This document shows positions 13,877 to 21,091 of a DNA stretch of 22,748 nt, in pieces. Source of the DNA: Bacteriovoracaceae bacterium. GTDB taxonomy: Bacteria > Bdellovibrionota > Bacteriovoracia > Bacteriovoracales > Bacteriovoracaceae. The stretch is taken from NCBI GenBank assembly GCA_947448095.1, contig CANFNN010000013.1:1-22748 (forward strand), in the 5' to 3' direction. Within the stretch, counting starts at the first letter, position 1. Each line of letters opens with the position of its first letter. A program made the position numbers and the translations under genes. The notes below the pieces were generated by a model. It did no database searches and was not told the DNA's origin. It saw only the letters and a program-made list of their open reading frames with translations.

Positions 13877-15412
13877 ATGTCCAAAAATGGCGCTTTAAAA
13901 TTACAGGATATCGAGGTCACTTCAGAGAGCAATTCTTTGGAAATGGATCTATTGCAAAGAATTGCGCTGCAATTAGATTCATTGGGTGAGCTCAAAGGTT
14001 TTGAAGAAAAGCTCCAAGTTCTCTGGAAGCTAGATAAACTTGACCGATTAACTTATCTTGCTGAACTTCAGCGATTGGATAAACTTGGGGAGCTTGAAAA
14101 CCTCCAAGAGATGGAAAACCTCTCTCAATTAGATAATCTTAAATACCTCACGGGCTTAAAAGAGTTAAAAAATCTAACCGGCCTGAATAAACTGGATAAG
14201 CTTCATCACTTGATGCGGCTTAAATCTCTTAATAAGCTCGAAGAACTGCAGGCACTGGATAATTTAAAAGAACTTGATAAGCTCTCACGGCTCAAAGATT
14301 TGGATAAGCTCTCACTTCTTAATAAGCTGGACGTACTTAAGAAAATTGAAAAATTGGACGTCCTTCATAAAGTAGAAGATCTGCGCCTTTTGATGCAGGA
14401 TCATGCGGAAGATTTCCAAAAGCTCGACAATCTTAAGTATATTGAAAAACTGGATAGTCTCAAAAAACTTCAGGCGCTAGAAAGTCTAGATAACCTGCGG
14501 GCCTTGGATTCGCTAAGTGAGTTAGAAAAATTAAAAGAGTTAACCAAGTTAGATAAGTTGTCTCGTCTTAATGAGTTAAGTAATTTAGAACGGCTCGAAG
14601 CGCTTTCAGGCCTCGAAAAACTTCATAAGCTTGATGAGTTAAGACATTTAGAAAAACTCGATAAAATGCAGGACTTAAGCAAGTTAGATAACCTCAAGGA
14701 TGCAAAAGTTCAGCGCGCTTTGATGGGTCTCGATAAATTGTCCTACTTTCAAGACAACACAAAGAAGTTTGTGCTGAAGATATTTACCTCAATTTTTTTA
14801 GATCTGTTTAAAGTCGTGATGATTGCATCATTGATGTTTTTTGTGTTCACAAAAAATATCTCGAGACAAACTTTTGACCGCATGATTCCGTACCTTGGAT
14901 TTGGTGAAGCGGACCGAGTGAACCTTGCGCTTTCTATCCTGGCCAAAGATTTAAGCTCAGGGGATTTTGACGGGCACTATAAAAATCTTGAAAAGCGAGT
15001 GAAGCGCGAAGTGTCTTCAGTCTTTGATGCCAATTCGATGAAAAACCTCGAACATTACCGACTGCTTGAAAACCTGACGAGCTACAATTATCATCATGAA
15101 ACTTATGATCTTTCTGCTTATGCTAAATTAGAATTAAATACTTGGGCAACCAAGACTCAGACTAAATTCAATGATTCTTATGCCTATGACATTGAACACT
15201 TGGCCGCAAAGCCTGAAATGGAAGATGAAATCAACCATTTTAGAACTGCCAGTATTTTTATGAAGCAGCAGAAGTATTTTGAATCTTTTGTTGAAATGAA
15301 CCAAATAAAAAACAAATCAGCATTTGCGTCGCTTGGGCATGGTCTTAATTATGCTTTTTATATGGCATTTAGAACTAAGCCTGTGGATCTTAAACTTTAC
15401 CTCGAGAAATAA
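13877..15412 (+). CDS. Leu-x-x tripeptide-repeat membrane protein, unknown function
   Basis: This 511-residue protein matches no family I know. Residues about 33-288 have leucine at nearly every third position in two phases. From 46 to 172, 40 of 43 such positions are Leu (the others Met79, Ile157, Val166). From 183 to 288, 32 of 36 are Leu (others Ile189, Met264, Ala276, Gln279). A ten-residue break at 173-182 shifts the phase. The x positions are mostly Asp, Glu, Lys, Asn, Ser and Arg, with LDK and LDN most frequent. There is no proline, and glycine is rare. One membrane helix follows (about 299-324), then a 185-residue domain without repeats. There is no signal peptide, so the repeat is probably cytoplasmic and the C-terminus periplasmic. 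It heads a five-gene operon divergent from motAB. A leucine-rich repeat protein or a heptad coiled coil is a poor fit. Confidence 0.85.
   Translation: MSKNGALKLQDIEVTSESNSLEMDLLQRIALQLDSLGELKGFEEKLQVLWKLDKLDRLTYLAELQRLDKLGELENLQEMENLSQLDNLKYLTGLKELKNLTGLNKLDKLHHLMRLKSLNKLEELQALDNLKELDKLSRLKDLDKLSLLNKLDVLKKIEKLDVLHKVEDLRLLMQDHAEDFQKLDNLKYIEKLDSLKKLQALESLDNLRALDSLSELEKLKELTKLDKLSRLNELSNLERLEALSGLEKLHKLDELRHLEKLDKMQDLSKLDNLKDAKVQRALMGLDKLSYFQDNTKKFVLKIFTSIFLDLFKVVMIASLMFFVFTKNISRQTFDRMIPYLGFGEADRVNLALSILAKDLSSGDFDGHYKNLEKRVKREVSSVFDANSMKNLEHYRLLENLTSYNYHHETYDLSAYAKLELNTWATKTQTKFNDSYAYDIEHLAAKPEMEDEINHFRTASIFMKQQKYFESFVEMNQIKNKSAFASLGHGLNYAFYMAFRTKPVDLKLYLEK
14012..14392 (+). repeat. Leu-x-x tripeptide repeat block 1
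   Basis: Forty-three consecutive 9-nt units encode Leu-x-x (residues 46-172). All six leucine codons occur within the block, so the DNA units are far from identical. The period is kept at protein level and not by recent slippage. A shorter lead-in with Leu33, Leu36, Leu39 and Phe42 precedes it in another phase. Confidence 0.9.
14423..14740 (+). repeat. Leu-x-x tripeptide repeat block 2
   Basis: Thirty-six 9-nt units (residues 183-288) have Leu at 32 first positions. The block is one phase step away from block 1 after a non-repeated stretch of ten residues that contains His176 and Phe180. It ends shortly before the membrane helix. Confidence 0.88.
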
Positions 15413-15417
15413 ACGTC

Positions 15418-16485
15418 ATGACTATAGAAATGAATTCGCCCAGAGATCTCGAATACTTCATGGAGTTTAAGCTCAAGTATCCTGACGTCATGAAAGACTT
15501 CATTCGCCAGCAATTAAGTGCCTCTACTAAAGACTCCATTTCGACACTTGAATACCTGCGCACACTGATGACCTCGGAAGACATGGCGGCACTTATAAAT
15601 TGTTTGAACGATCAAGACCGTTTGAAATGGAAATCCACAATCGGAACGGATAAGGCCATCATTGATCCGACTAGGCTCATGACCTATATTAAGGGTGAAA
15701 TGATGAAGGCATTCATTGCCTCTAAACCCTTGGTAGACCCTGAGTTATTAGAACTGACACTAAAACTCAAAGTTCATGATGTGATTCGGTTTAGTGAAAT
15801 GTACCCTGATGATGCGGGTGAATTGTTTAATCTTTTAAACCCCGTTTTTATTTCAAAAGTGTTAGATAAAATTGAAATGAACCAGGCCGAGAAATTTCTC
15901 CACGCTGCCCTGGAATCAGATCATGGGATTCAGAAGAAAAGTACCTTGCACGTGAATTTGAAGAAATATTTAAATATTTCTCTTAAAAATGGCATGGCGA
16001 CAAAATTGATTAAAGTTCTCGAGGCGATTGAGCCGCAAAAAGAAAAAATGATCTATTCTCAAATGCTTAAGGTGACTTCAAGCGATGATCTGATTGATAC
16101 GGCCTCAAAAAACTGTCCTTTAGAAGTGCTGTGGCTTTTGCCTAAAACAGCATTAAATGAAGTTTTACAGGCGTTCCCCTTACAGAAAAAAGCACGACTG
16201 TTTGTGAGTCTCGATAAAGAACTCAAAACAATTCTGGTTGAGGCATCTAGTTCTGAGGGGTCAAGTGCCAGACAGATGATCGATATGGAAATTAAACAGA
16301 TTGAGGAAAACCCTCAAGAACTCCGCCGCTGCCAGGCCCAAACAGCTCTTCTAACTATTGAGTTTCTCAAATTCGTAAGACTGCATAGTCAATCAAACGA
16401 ACAGGTTTTGTCAGATATTCGTCTTGCCTGTCACGTCTGGTTTACTCAAATCACTCAAAAAAGCTCAGGCCAAATAGCCGCTTGA
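15418..16485 (+). CDS. FliG-like helical protein (tentative)
   Basis: This 355-residue protein has no signal peptide or membrane helix, so it is probably cytoplasmic and all-helical. Two regions recall FliG/MgtE-N type repeats. At about 121-162, RFSEMYPDDAGELFNLLNP followed by ISKVLDKI mirrors the EHPQTIALIL...LDP...VL pattern of FliG. At about 233-320, LEVLWLLPKTALNEVLQAF, KARLFVSLDKE, and then a helix ending in a region with AQTALLTIEFLKF mirror the C-terminal FliG domain that meets MotA. Identity is low, and the charged torque residues are not clearly placed. It lies 5 nt after the Leu-triplet gene and close to motAB, which strengthens the idea but does not prove it. The alternative is an unrelated armadillo-like helical protein. 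Confidence 0.6.
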   Translation: MTIEMNSPRDLEYFMEFKLKYPDVMKDFIRQQLSASTKDSISTLEYLRTLMTSEDMAALINCLNDQDRLKWKSTIGTDKAIIDPTRLMTYIKGEMMKAFIASKPLVDPELLELTLKLKVHDVIRFSEMYPDDAGELFNLLNPVFISKVLDKIEMNQAEKFLHAALESDHGIQKKSTLHVNLKKYLNISLKNGMATKLIKVLEAIEPQKEKMIYSQMLKVTSSDDLIDTASKNCPLEVLWLLPKTALNEVLQAFPLQKKARLFVSLDKELKTILVEASSSEGSSARQMIDMEIKQIEENPQELRRCQAQTALLTIEFLKFVRLHSQSNEQVLSDIRLACHVWFTQITQKSSGQIAA

Positions 16486-16550
16486 AGAATATTTTTCCCT
16501 TCTAGGGGCAAATCTTTATCCGTCTTATACTCTATAGTGGAGATATAAGA

Positions 16551-17159
16551 ATGGGTACAAACCGCAGTTTAAAAGATCGATTTGAAGGCCTTCAAAAGCA
16601 GGAGTCACCTGCTGTTAGTAAGCGTGAACCAAAAAACATCGATCTCAGTTCATCGGATAATTCCCGAATGCATGAAGCTGTGGCCAGTTGCCAAGAAGTC
16701 AAAGAATTCAATTGGAAGCGGGTTTACCGCCAACAGTTCCAAAGGCCCTCAATCGAGACTTCCTCAGAACCTGTGATTCAAGAGACTCAGTGGAAAATTC
16801 AGGCACTCAGTGAATCACCACTTTTAATATCCTTTCATTACACAGACTGTTTAGTAGCAACACTCAAAAAGCTTAATACCTACATGACAGGAAGACCTAC
16901 GTTTTGGAGGCATTTGCTTTTGGGTGCAGGACAGGTTCATCTGAGATCGGAAAAAAATAAAGTTCAGATGTGGATTCGTTTCAGTGACCTCTCAAATGAA
17001 AATCAAAAAATACTAAAAGCTACGGTTGAAAATGAATTTATGGAAAATTCCAGGCAGTTAAAATCTTTTAGTATCCAAAAAGTAGAAGAATGGTTTGAGC
17101 TTGGGTTTGATATTAATGAAAAATTTGCAGAATCAAGAGATAAGGACGCATCAGTATGA
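16551..17159 (+). CDS. Soluble protein of unknown function
   Basis: I do not recognise this 202-residue protein. It has no signal peptide and no membrane helix. The first 75 residues are polar and probably disordered (many Ser, Lys, Glu). A compact alpha/beta domain follows at about 78-190, with strands such as LLISFHY and VQMWIRFS and helices in between. The start is supported by GGAG (16539-16542) 8 nt upstream. A TATACT at 16526-16531 could be a -10 box, so this gene may have its own weak promoter in the 65-nt gap after the FliG-like gene. The stop overlaps the next start (ATGA at 17156-17159), tying it to the PAS protein. It is possibly a cytoplasmic partner of the FliG-like protein or of the sensor, inferred from position only. 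Confidence 0.68.
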   Translation: MGTNRSLKDRFEGLQKQESPAVSKREPKNIDLSSSDNSRMHEAVASCQEVKEFNWKRVYRQQFQRPSIETSSEPVIQETQWKIQALSESPLLISFHYTDCLVATLKKLNTYMTGRPTFWRHLLLGAGQVHLRSEKNKVQMWIRFSDLSNENQKILKATVENEFMENSRQLKSFSIQKVEEWFELGFDINEKFAESRDKDASV

Positions 17160-18688
17160 AAACTTTTATCGGTCTACTTTTGGTGGGAACTCTTGGAACA
17201 CTGTTTATTTTTAATAGTGCCTCGAAGCTAGAACCTCGCCAATCTTCGGCTCCGCGAGCTATCAAGTACGAACAAGTAAACCCAAGAGTACTGAGTCAAA
17301 TTAAGGATTCTCTTCTTGCTGAAAAAAATCAAGGCCAGGCGGTAACAGCGGTTCAGACGACTCAGGTAGAAGGCAAGACGGCTTTTGCTGAAGGCATGGT
17401 TCAATTGTTTACATTTCTCAAGACCAATCAGGTCTTATACCGCTATGAAGTAAATAACTCTTTGAAGAACTATCTAGATAAAATGGGACAAGTGAAAACT
17501 GATGAAGTTGAAGCCTTTAACGCTAAGATGAATCAGGTTCTCGATTTTCACAAAAACACCATTTCTCGCCTACATTTTAATCAAACAATTAAAGACAATG
17601 CCCGGGCCTTGATTGAAGGGCTTAAAAATCCGCTCAAATTAAAAACGATTACAACTTCTCGAGTAGAGGAGAATAAATTAGGAAAGTTTCTCGCAAAAAT
17701 TGAAAATTCACTACAAGACTTAACGACTGAAAAAGAGATCTATCTGCATACGCCTGAAGTGGTGACTCCCAAAGCCCCCATTATACCAATCATGGCACTT
17801 TGGACTTCTCTGTCATTGATTACATTTTTCTTCTTACGTAAGAAAACAGTGGTTACAACGGAAACAGAAGAATTAGTGAATCCTACTTTTAAAAGAATTA
17901 TGTCTGATCTGGATTATCCCCTCGTGATGGTAGATCAAGGACTAAATATTGTTTGGCAAAACAAAAAGTGTGAAGCTTCGCCCTTTGAGTTATCGACTTT
18001 GCAGGAGATTTTTAAAACCAATGCTTCTGAAGAAGGCGAAATCAAGATTGATGGGAAATTCTATTGTGTGAATGTTTCAGAACTTGCCTATAAGTCTGGA
18101 AGAAAAAACTTTCTGGCCCAGCTTAAACCGAAACTTGCCTCAAATAAAAACCTTGAGCATCTGATTGATTACGGGGACGTCTCGGCACTTATTGAGTCGC
18201 ATAATCCTAGTGTCGCGTTCGGAGACGTGAATCAGTCTGTGGCGCAACTCTCAGTAAAACTTGGTTACTTGTTTAAAGTAAGTGGTAAGTTTCTTGATCT
18301 GAATTTTAATAAAAATATTTCTGACTGCTTTATTGAATCGGAGCGCTTAGAGGGAATGCTGAAAGAATTTATCATGGGGTGCCACCACATGATAAAAGAT
18401 GATTCAGAGGTTTCTGGGATTTATTTACGTACTAATGAAACAGGAAATAAATTTGCAGTAAGCTGTTTTTTAATGAACTTTCGAAGTGATGCTTTAGAGT
18501 CTCATCCTTTGACACGTGATTTTTTAAGAAGATTCTCTATTCTTGAAGCCAAGTATGCGATCTGTAATCCGGCCATTGAATTTCGTTTTAAAGAAACTCC
18601 GGAGTTTAAAGGACTTGATATTACGATGAGTTTTGAGAACCGTAGTGAGCTAGAACTAATCGTCAATAATATGTCTGCGAACGCATGA
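17156..18688 (+). CDS. Two-TM sensor-like protein with PAS and degenerate kinase-like region
   Basis: This 510-residue inner-membrane protein has an N-terminal membrane helix (2-20), a helical periplasmic domain (about 25-205), a second helix (208-228) and a cytoplasmic part. The cytoplasmic part begins with a PAS-like domain (about 244-325: YPLVMVDQGLNIVWQNKK, then a core with IDGKFYCV). From about 335 to 500 the order of elements recalls a histidine-kinase dimerisation plus ATPase module, with ERLEGMLKEFIMGCHHMI at the place of the N box. The N-box asparagine, the phospho-accepting histidine motif and the G boxes are not seen, so it is probably not an active kinase. It may sense a periplasmic or redox signal and pass it to a partner. 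It overlaps both neighbours by 4 nt. Confidence 0.7.
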   Translation: MKTFIGLLLVGTLGTLFIFNSASKLEPRQSSAPRAIKYEQVNPRVLSQIKDSLLAEKNQGQAVTAVQTTQVEGKTAFAEGMVQLFTFLKTNQVLYRYEVNNSLKNYLDKMGQVKTDEVEAFNAKMNQVLDFHKNTISRLHFNQTIKDNARALIEGLKNPLKLKTITTSRVEENKLGKFLAKIENSLQDLTTEKEIYLHTPEVVTPKAPIIPIMALWTSLSLITFFFLRKKTVVTTETEELVNPTFKRIMSDLDYPLVMVDQGLNIVWQNKKCEASPFELSTLQEIFKTNASEEGEIKIDGKFYCVNVSELAYKSGRKNFLAQLKPKLASNKNLEHLIDYGDVSALIESHNPSVAFGDVNQSVAQLSVKLGYLFKVSGKFLDLNFNKNISDCFIESERLEGMLKEFIMGCHHMIKDDSEVSGIYLRTNETGNKFAVSCFLMNFRSDALESHPLTRDFLRRFSILEAKYAICNPAIEFRFKETPEFKGLDITMSFENRSELELIVNNMSANA

Positions 18689-19119
18689 AATTTCTTGGCC
18701 TCTTGCTAGGGGTCTTTGGGAATATGGGATTGCTCTTTGGATCAGATGCAATCCCCGCACCATTAAAGTTACTGGTTATCAATCCTATCAAATCTGAAAT
18801 TGCTTTAAACGACATTGAAAGAAGAATGATCAACAAGGTCGTCTTGAAAACTTGCGCCAAGCAGTCCGGCTATGAAATCTCTATGGGTGAGATTGGTATT
18901 GCGCGAGAGGCAGGTCTTAGTATTTTTGATGTGACATTGTCCCTCACAGGAAATGATTCCAATATGGTCATAACCGGAGTTCTTTTAGATGAAAAAAATA
19001 AAATTCTTCTGAAGAAAATCTCTAAGCAAGGTGTGGAGCGACTTCATTTAATGAGAAGTGTAGAAGATGTCATGAATGGATTATTTCCTCCAGGCAATAG
19101 ACTTCAGTCTGCAAAATAG
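18685..19119 (+). CDS. Small secreted protein, paralogue of the N-terminal domain of the 19696-21048 product
   Basis: This 144-residue protein has a signal peptide (hydrophobic residues 2-19, cleavage near GSDAIPA). The mature part aligns along its whole length with residues 25-135 of the minus-strand barrel protein at 19696-21048. Matching blocks are INKVVLK / INKLVVK, AKQSGYEISMG / ARQTTYQVMIG, and a shared tail with a hydrophobic-charged helix ending in LFPP / LFLP. It has mixed alpha/beta character and one cysteine in the mature part. It is probably periplasmic and could form a complex or compete with the barrel's N-terminal domain. It overlaps the preceding PAS gene by 4 nt, and its 3' end overlaps the convergent gene by 16 nt. 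Confidence 0.8.
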   Translation: MKFLGLLLGVFGNMGLLFGSDAIPAPLKLLVINPIKSEIALNDIERRMINKVVLKTCAKQSGYEISMGEIGIAREAGLSIFDVTLSLTGNDSNMVITGVLLDEKNKILLKKISKQGVERLHLMRSVEDVMNGLFPPGNRLQSAK

Positions 19120-19715
19120 GTTAATCCGACGAAAGCTTTCATTTCCATGGTAGTTGTGGCGACTCCGGTTCCGCGAGTCATGCCGAGAGTCCCACGCATA
19201 CGTACGCGCTCACTAAAGGTGTAGAGCATGCCAAGGTTTGCTCCTAGATCAAGGAGAATGTCGGTCTTTTTCGCTGTCACAGTGTTATACACGAGGTAGC
19301 CCAATCCACCCTCAAGGCTCCAGAAAAAGAGATTCTTAGGCTTGAGCTTGATACTGGTTCCTGAATGGCTATAGTTCACTTTTGAGCCTGAAGAACTTCC
19401 AAAATAAAACTCTGATCCAAAATGGGCCCCAAAGTAAGAGCCCGTAGGGTTAGGCAAAAGGGGAAAAGTTCCTGAAAAATATGACGAGCGTTCAAGTCCT
19501 GGAGCAAATTTGTAATTGATTTGCCCACTCATCGAACTGACACTTCCGCTTGAAGCTTGAGTCACGTTTTTACCAGTCAGAGTGGACTGACTTTCAACAT
19601 AGGAAGCATTCACGAGTCCAATACTGTAAGACATTTCTTTTTCAATTAATTCTCCCGCCCAAACATTTGGGATTAGGAGAAAAAGAATCAATATATTAGA
19701 AATTAAAAAACGCAT
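19104..19715 (-). CDS. Small outer-membrane beta-barrel protein
   Basis: This 203-residue protein has a signal peptide (MRFLISNILILFLLIPNVWA, cleavage before GELIE). The mature part of about 183 residues is rich in Gly, Ser, Thr and aromatics in alternating patterns typical of transmembrane beta-strands. An eight-stranded barrel would fit the length. The last residues are TYFAD, so the usual C-terminal aromatic sits three residues from the end. There is no homology to a named porin that I can see. The upstream gene overlaps its start by 20 nt on the same strand, and GGAG lies just before its ATG inside the upstream coding region. The 3' end overlaps the small secreted paralogue gene by 16 nt. 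Confidence 0.78.
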   Translation of the reverse strand: MRFLISNILILFLLIPNVWAGELIEKEMSYSIGLVNASYVESQSTLTGKNVTQASSGSVSSMSGQINYKFAPGLERSSYFSGTFPLLPNPTGSYFGAHFGSEFYFGSSSGSKVNYSHSGTSIKLKPKNLFFWSLEGGLGYLVYNTVTAKKTDILLDLGANLGMLYTFSERVRMRGTLGMTRGTGVATTTMEMKAFVGLTYFAD

Positions 19716-21048
19716 TAAAACCTACTCCCGTAGTGTTGAATTTAATTACCCGCGATGAATTAGCGGTGAGTTGTGACTTGAAATAGTTAACTTCCAGGTG
19801 AACTTTTTTAAAAACATTGAGCATGGCAAAGGTTAGGTTGATTTTACTCCCTGTAAGAGAAGGATTGTTATCAAGGCCATTATAGCCGGACTTAACCATA
19901 AAGGGCCGACTGTAACCTAGAGAAATTCTAAAATCGCGATCAAAAAATTTCAGGCTATTAACGGATGTGAGATTAAACCAAAAGATTTGGTTATTCGCGA
20001 TTTTTAGTCCTTGTCCCACTTGGGGAAGATTTTTAAAACTAATGGTATCCATCTCCAGCCCAAGCTTTGGTAGCCATCCCAATGATTCAACAAAATACCC
20101 TTCATAAAGAGCGGCGCCAGTATAAGGAGCAAACTCTTTTTCTTCTTTATTCAGAGTTTTTCCGTAGCGTAAATTGACGTGGTGATAAAAGTGAGACTGG
20201 TGAAACCAAGCACGGGCGTATTCATAATCAATTAAAAGGTATTTTGGGTGAGAGTCAGTGTCGACTAAATTGTCTTTAGAGTTGGTATTAAAGGTGTAGT
20301 ATCCGGCACGCAGAGAGTGACCGATATCAATTGGCAGAGGTGCTTTGGGTTTGATGGGAAGAGCTTCCAGACCTTGCCCCATCTGAAGTCCAAGATCATT
20401 ATTGTTTTTATTCTCATTATTTTTTTTAATCACATTAAGGTCTTGGCCATCTTTGGGTGGATCAATAATTTTTTTTTCATTCACCGCGACCGCTTTTGAG
20501 ATGGCGGTATTTACATCCGTTTTCAGACTCATGATTCTTTCACGGAAATTAATATTGGCCTGAGCGGCTTCTGTCGCTTGTACAATCGTTTCTGATTTTA
20601 CCTTGGGTGGTTTGGGCCTGATTTCTGTTTCAAGATTTTTCTCAACCGGAAGAAAGAGGCGGTCAATAATTTCTTCAATCCTTCGATAGAGTTCGAGTTC
20701 TGGAATATGTTCTTCTTGAATAGAATTGATCACGAGCAATTTTCGAGCATCTTGCAGCTGGGCCAGGACAATAAATTCACTATCTTTTTTTTGAACGGAA
20801 ACATTGATTTGATGCAGTTGCCACTTGAATCTTTTTGAAACATCGGGCTTTCCAATCATCACCTGATAGGTTGTCTGTCTGGCGGATCCCTTGACGACGA
20901 GCTTATTGATTTGTTGTTTTTCAAAATCGCTAAATTCTTTCGGGGCAATCACGGGGGGAATAAATAAATAGGGGATCTCGTCTTGAGACGTCTCGGCCCA
21001 AGCCCCAAATTGGATCAATATCAGCAAGATGAATAAAAACTTTTTCAC
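19696..21048 (-). CDS. Outer-membrane protein with periplasmic domain, Asn-rich linker and beta-barrel
   Basis: This 450-residue protein has four parts. The signal peptide ends near GAWA-ET. A periplasmic domain (about 25-135) is paralogous to the 144-residue product of 18685-19119. The linker (about 140-240) has KPKPP-like prolines and an Asn/Lys-rich stretch near 208-218. The C-terminal region (about 240-450) shows alternating hydrophobic strands and ends in a terminal Phe (VGFNAFFNF), the classic signal for outer-membrane insertion. The start is GTG at 21048; an in-frame TAA two codons upstream rules out an earlier one, and a later start would cut the signal peptide. The start lies inside a hairpin (see the separate entry). 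It is probably co-transcribed with the small barrel gene that overlaps its end. Confidence 0.8.
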   Translation of the reverse strand: MKKFLFILLILIQFGAWAETSQDEIPYLFIPPVIAPKEFSDFEKQQINKLVVKGSARQTTYQVMIGKPDVSKRFKWQLHQINVSVQKKDSEFIVLAQLQDARKLLVINSIQEEHIPELELYRRIEEIIDRLFLPVEKNLETEIRPKPPKVKSETIVQATEAAQANINFRERIMSLKTDVNTAISKAVAVNEKKIIDPPKDGQDLNVIKKNNENKNNNDLGLQMGQGLEALPIKPKAPLPIDIGHSLRAGYYTFNTNSKDNLVDTDSHPKYLLIDYEYARAWFHQSHFYHHVNLRYGKTLNKEEKEFAPYTGAALYEGYFVESLGWLPKLGLEMDTISFKNLPQVGQGLKIANNQIFWFNLTSVNSLKFFDRDFRISLGYSRPFMVKSGYNGLDNNPSLTGSKINLTFAMLNVFKKVHLEVNYFKSQLTANSSRVIKFNTTGVGFNAFFNF

Positions 21049-21065
21049 ACCTTAAGAATAAGGTG
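21048..21065 (-). promoter_or_regulatory. Hairpin covering the GTG start of the barrel gene
   Basis: On the minus strand CACCTTA, loop TTCT, TAAGGTG form a perfect 7-bp stem. The AAGG that could serve as Shine-Dalgarno and the first base of the GTG start are inside the stem. It could limit initiation, or be a chance palindrome. Confidence 0.4.
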
Positions 21066-21066
21066 C

Positions 21067-21086
21067 CTCTGGGTTTTACTCCAGAG
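21067..21086 (-). terminator. Possible weak terminator after the FnIII protein gene
   Basis: CTCTGG and CCAGAG form a 6-bp stem with an 8-nt loop, starting only 6 nt after the stop codon of the gene at 21092. The usual run of T after the stem is missing, so termination would be weak or factor-aided. It stands directly next to the hairpin over the next start, making a two-hairpin gap. Confidence 0.35.
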
Positions 21087-21091
21087 TTAGT

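Noticed and set aside
13877..14740. Leucine-rich repeat (LRR) or ordinary coiled-coil call for the Leu-triplet region
   Set aside because: LRR units need a 20-24-residue period with an N-x-(L/I) turn, and coiled coils need a 7-residue period. The sequence keeps a period of exactly 3 for over 120 residues.
14012..14740. CRISPR or microsatellite origin of the 9-nt periodicity
   Set aside because: The units are not identical at DNA level, use all six Leu codons, and lie inside a long intact reading frame.
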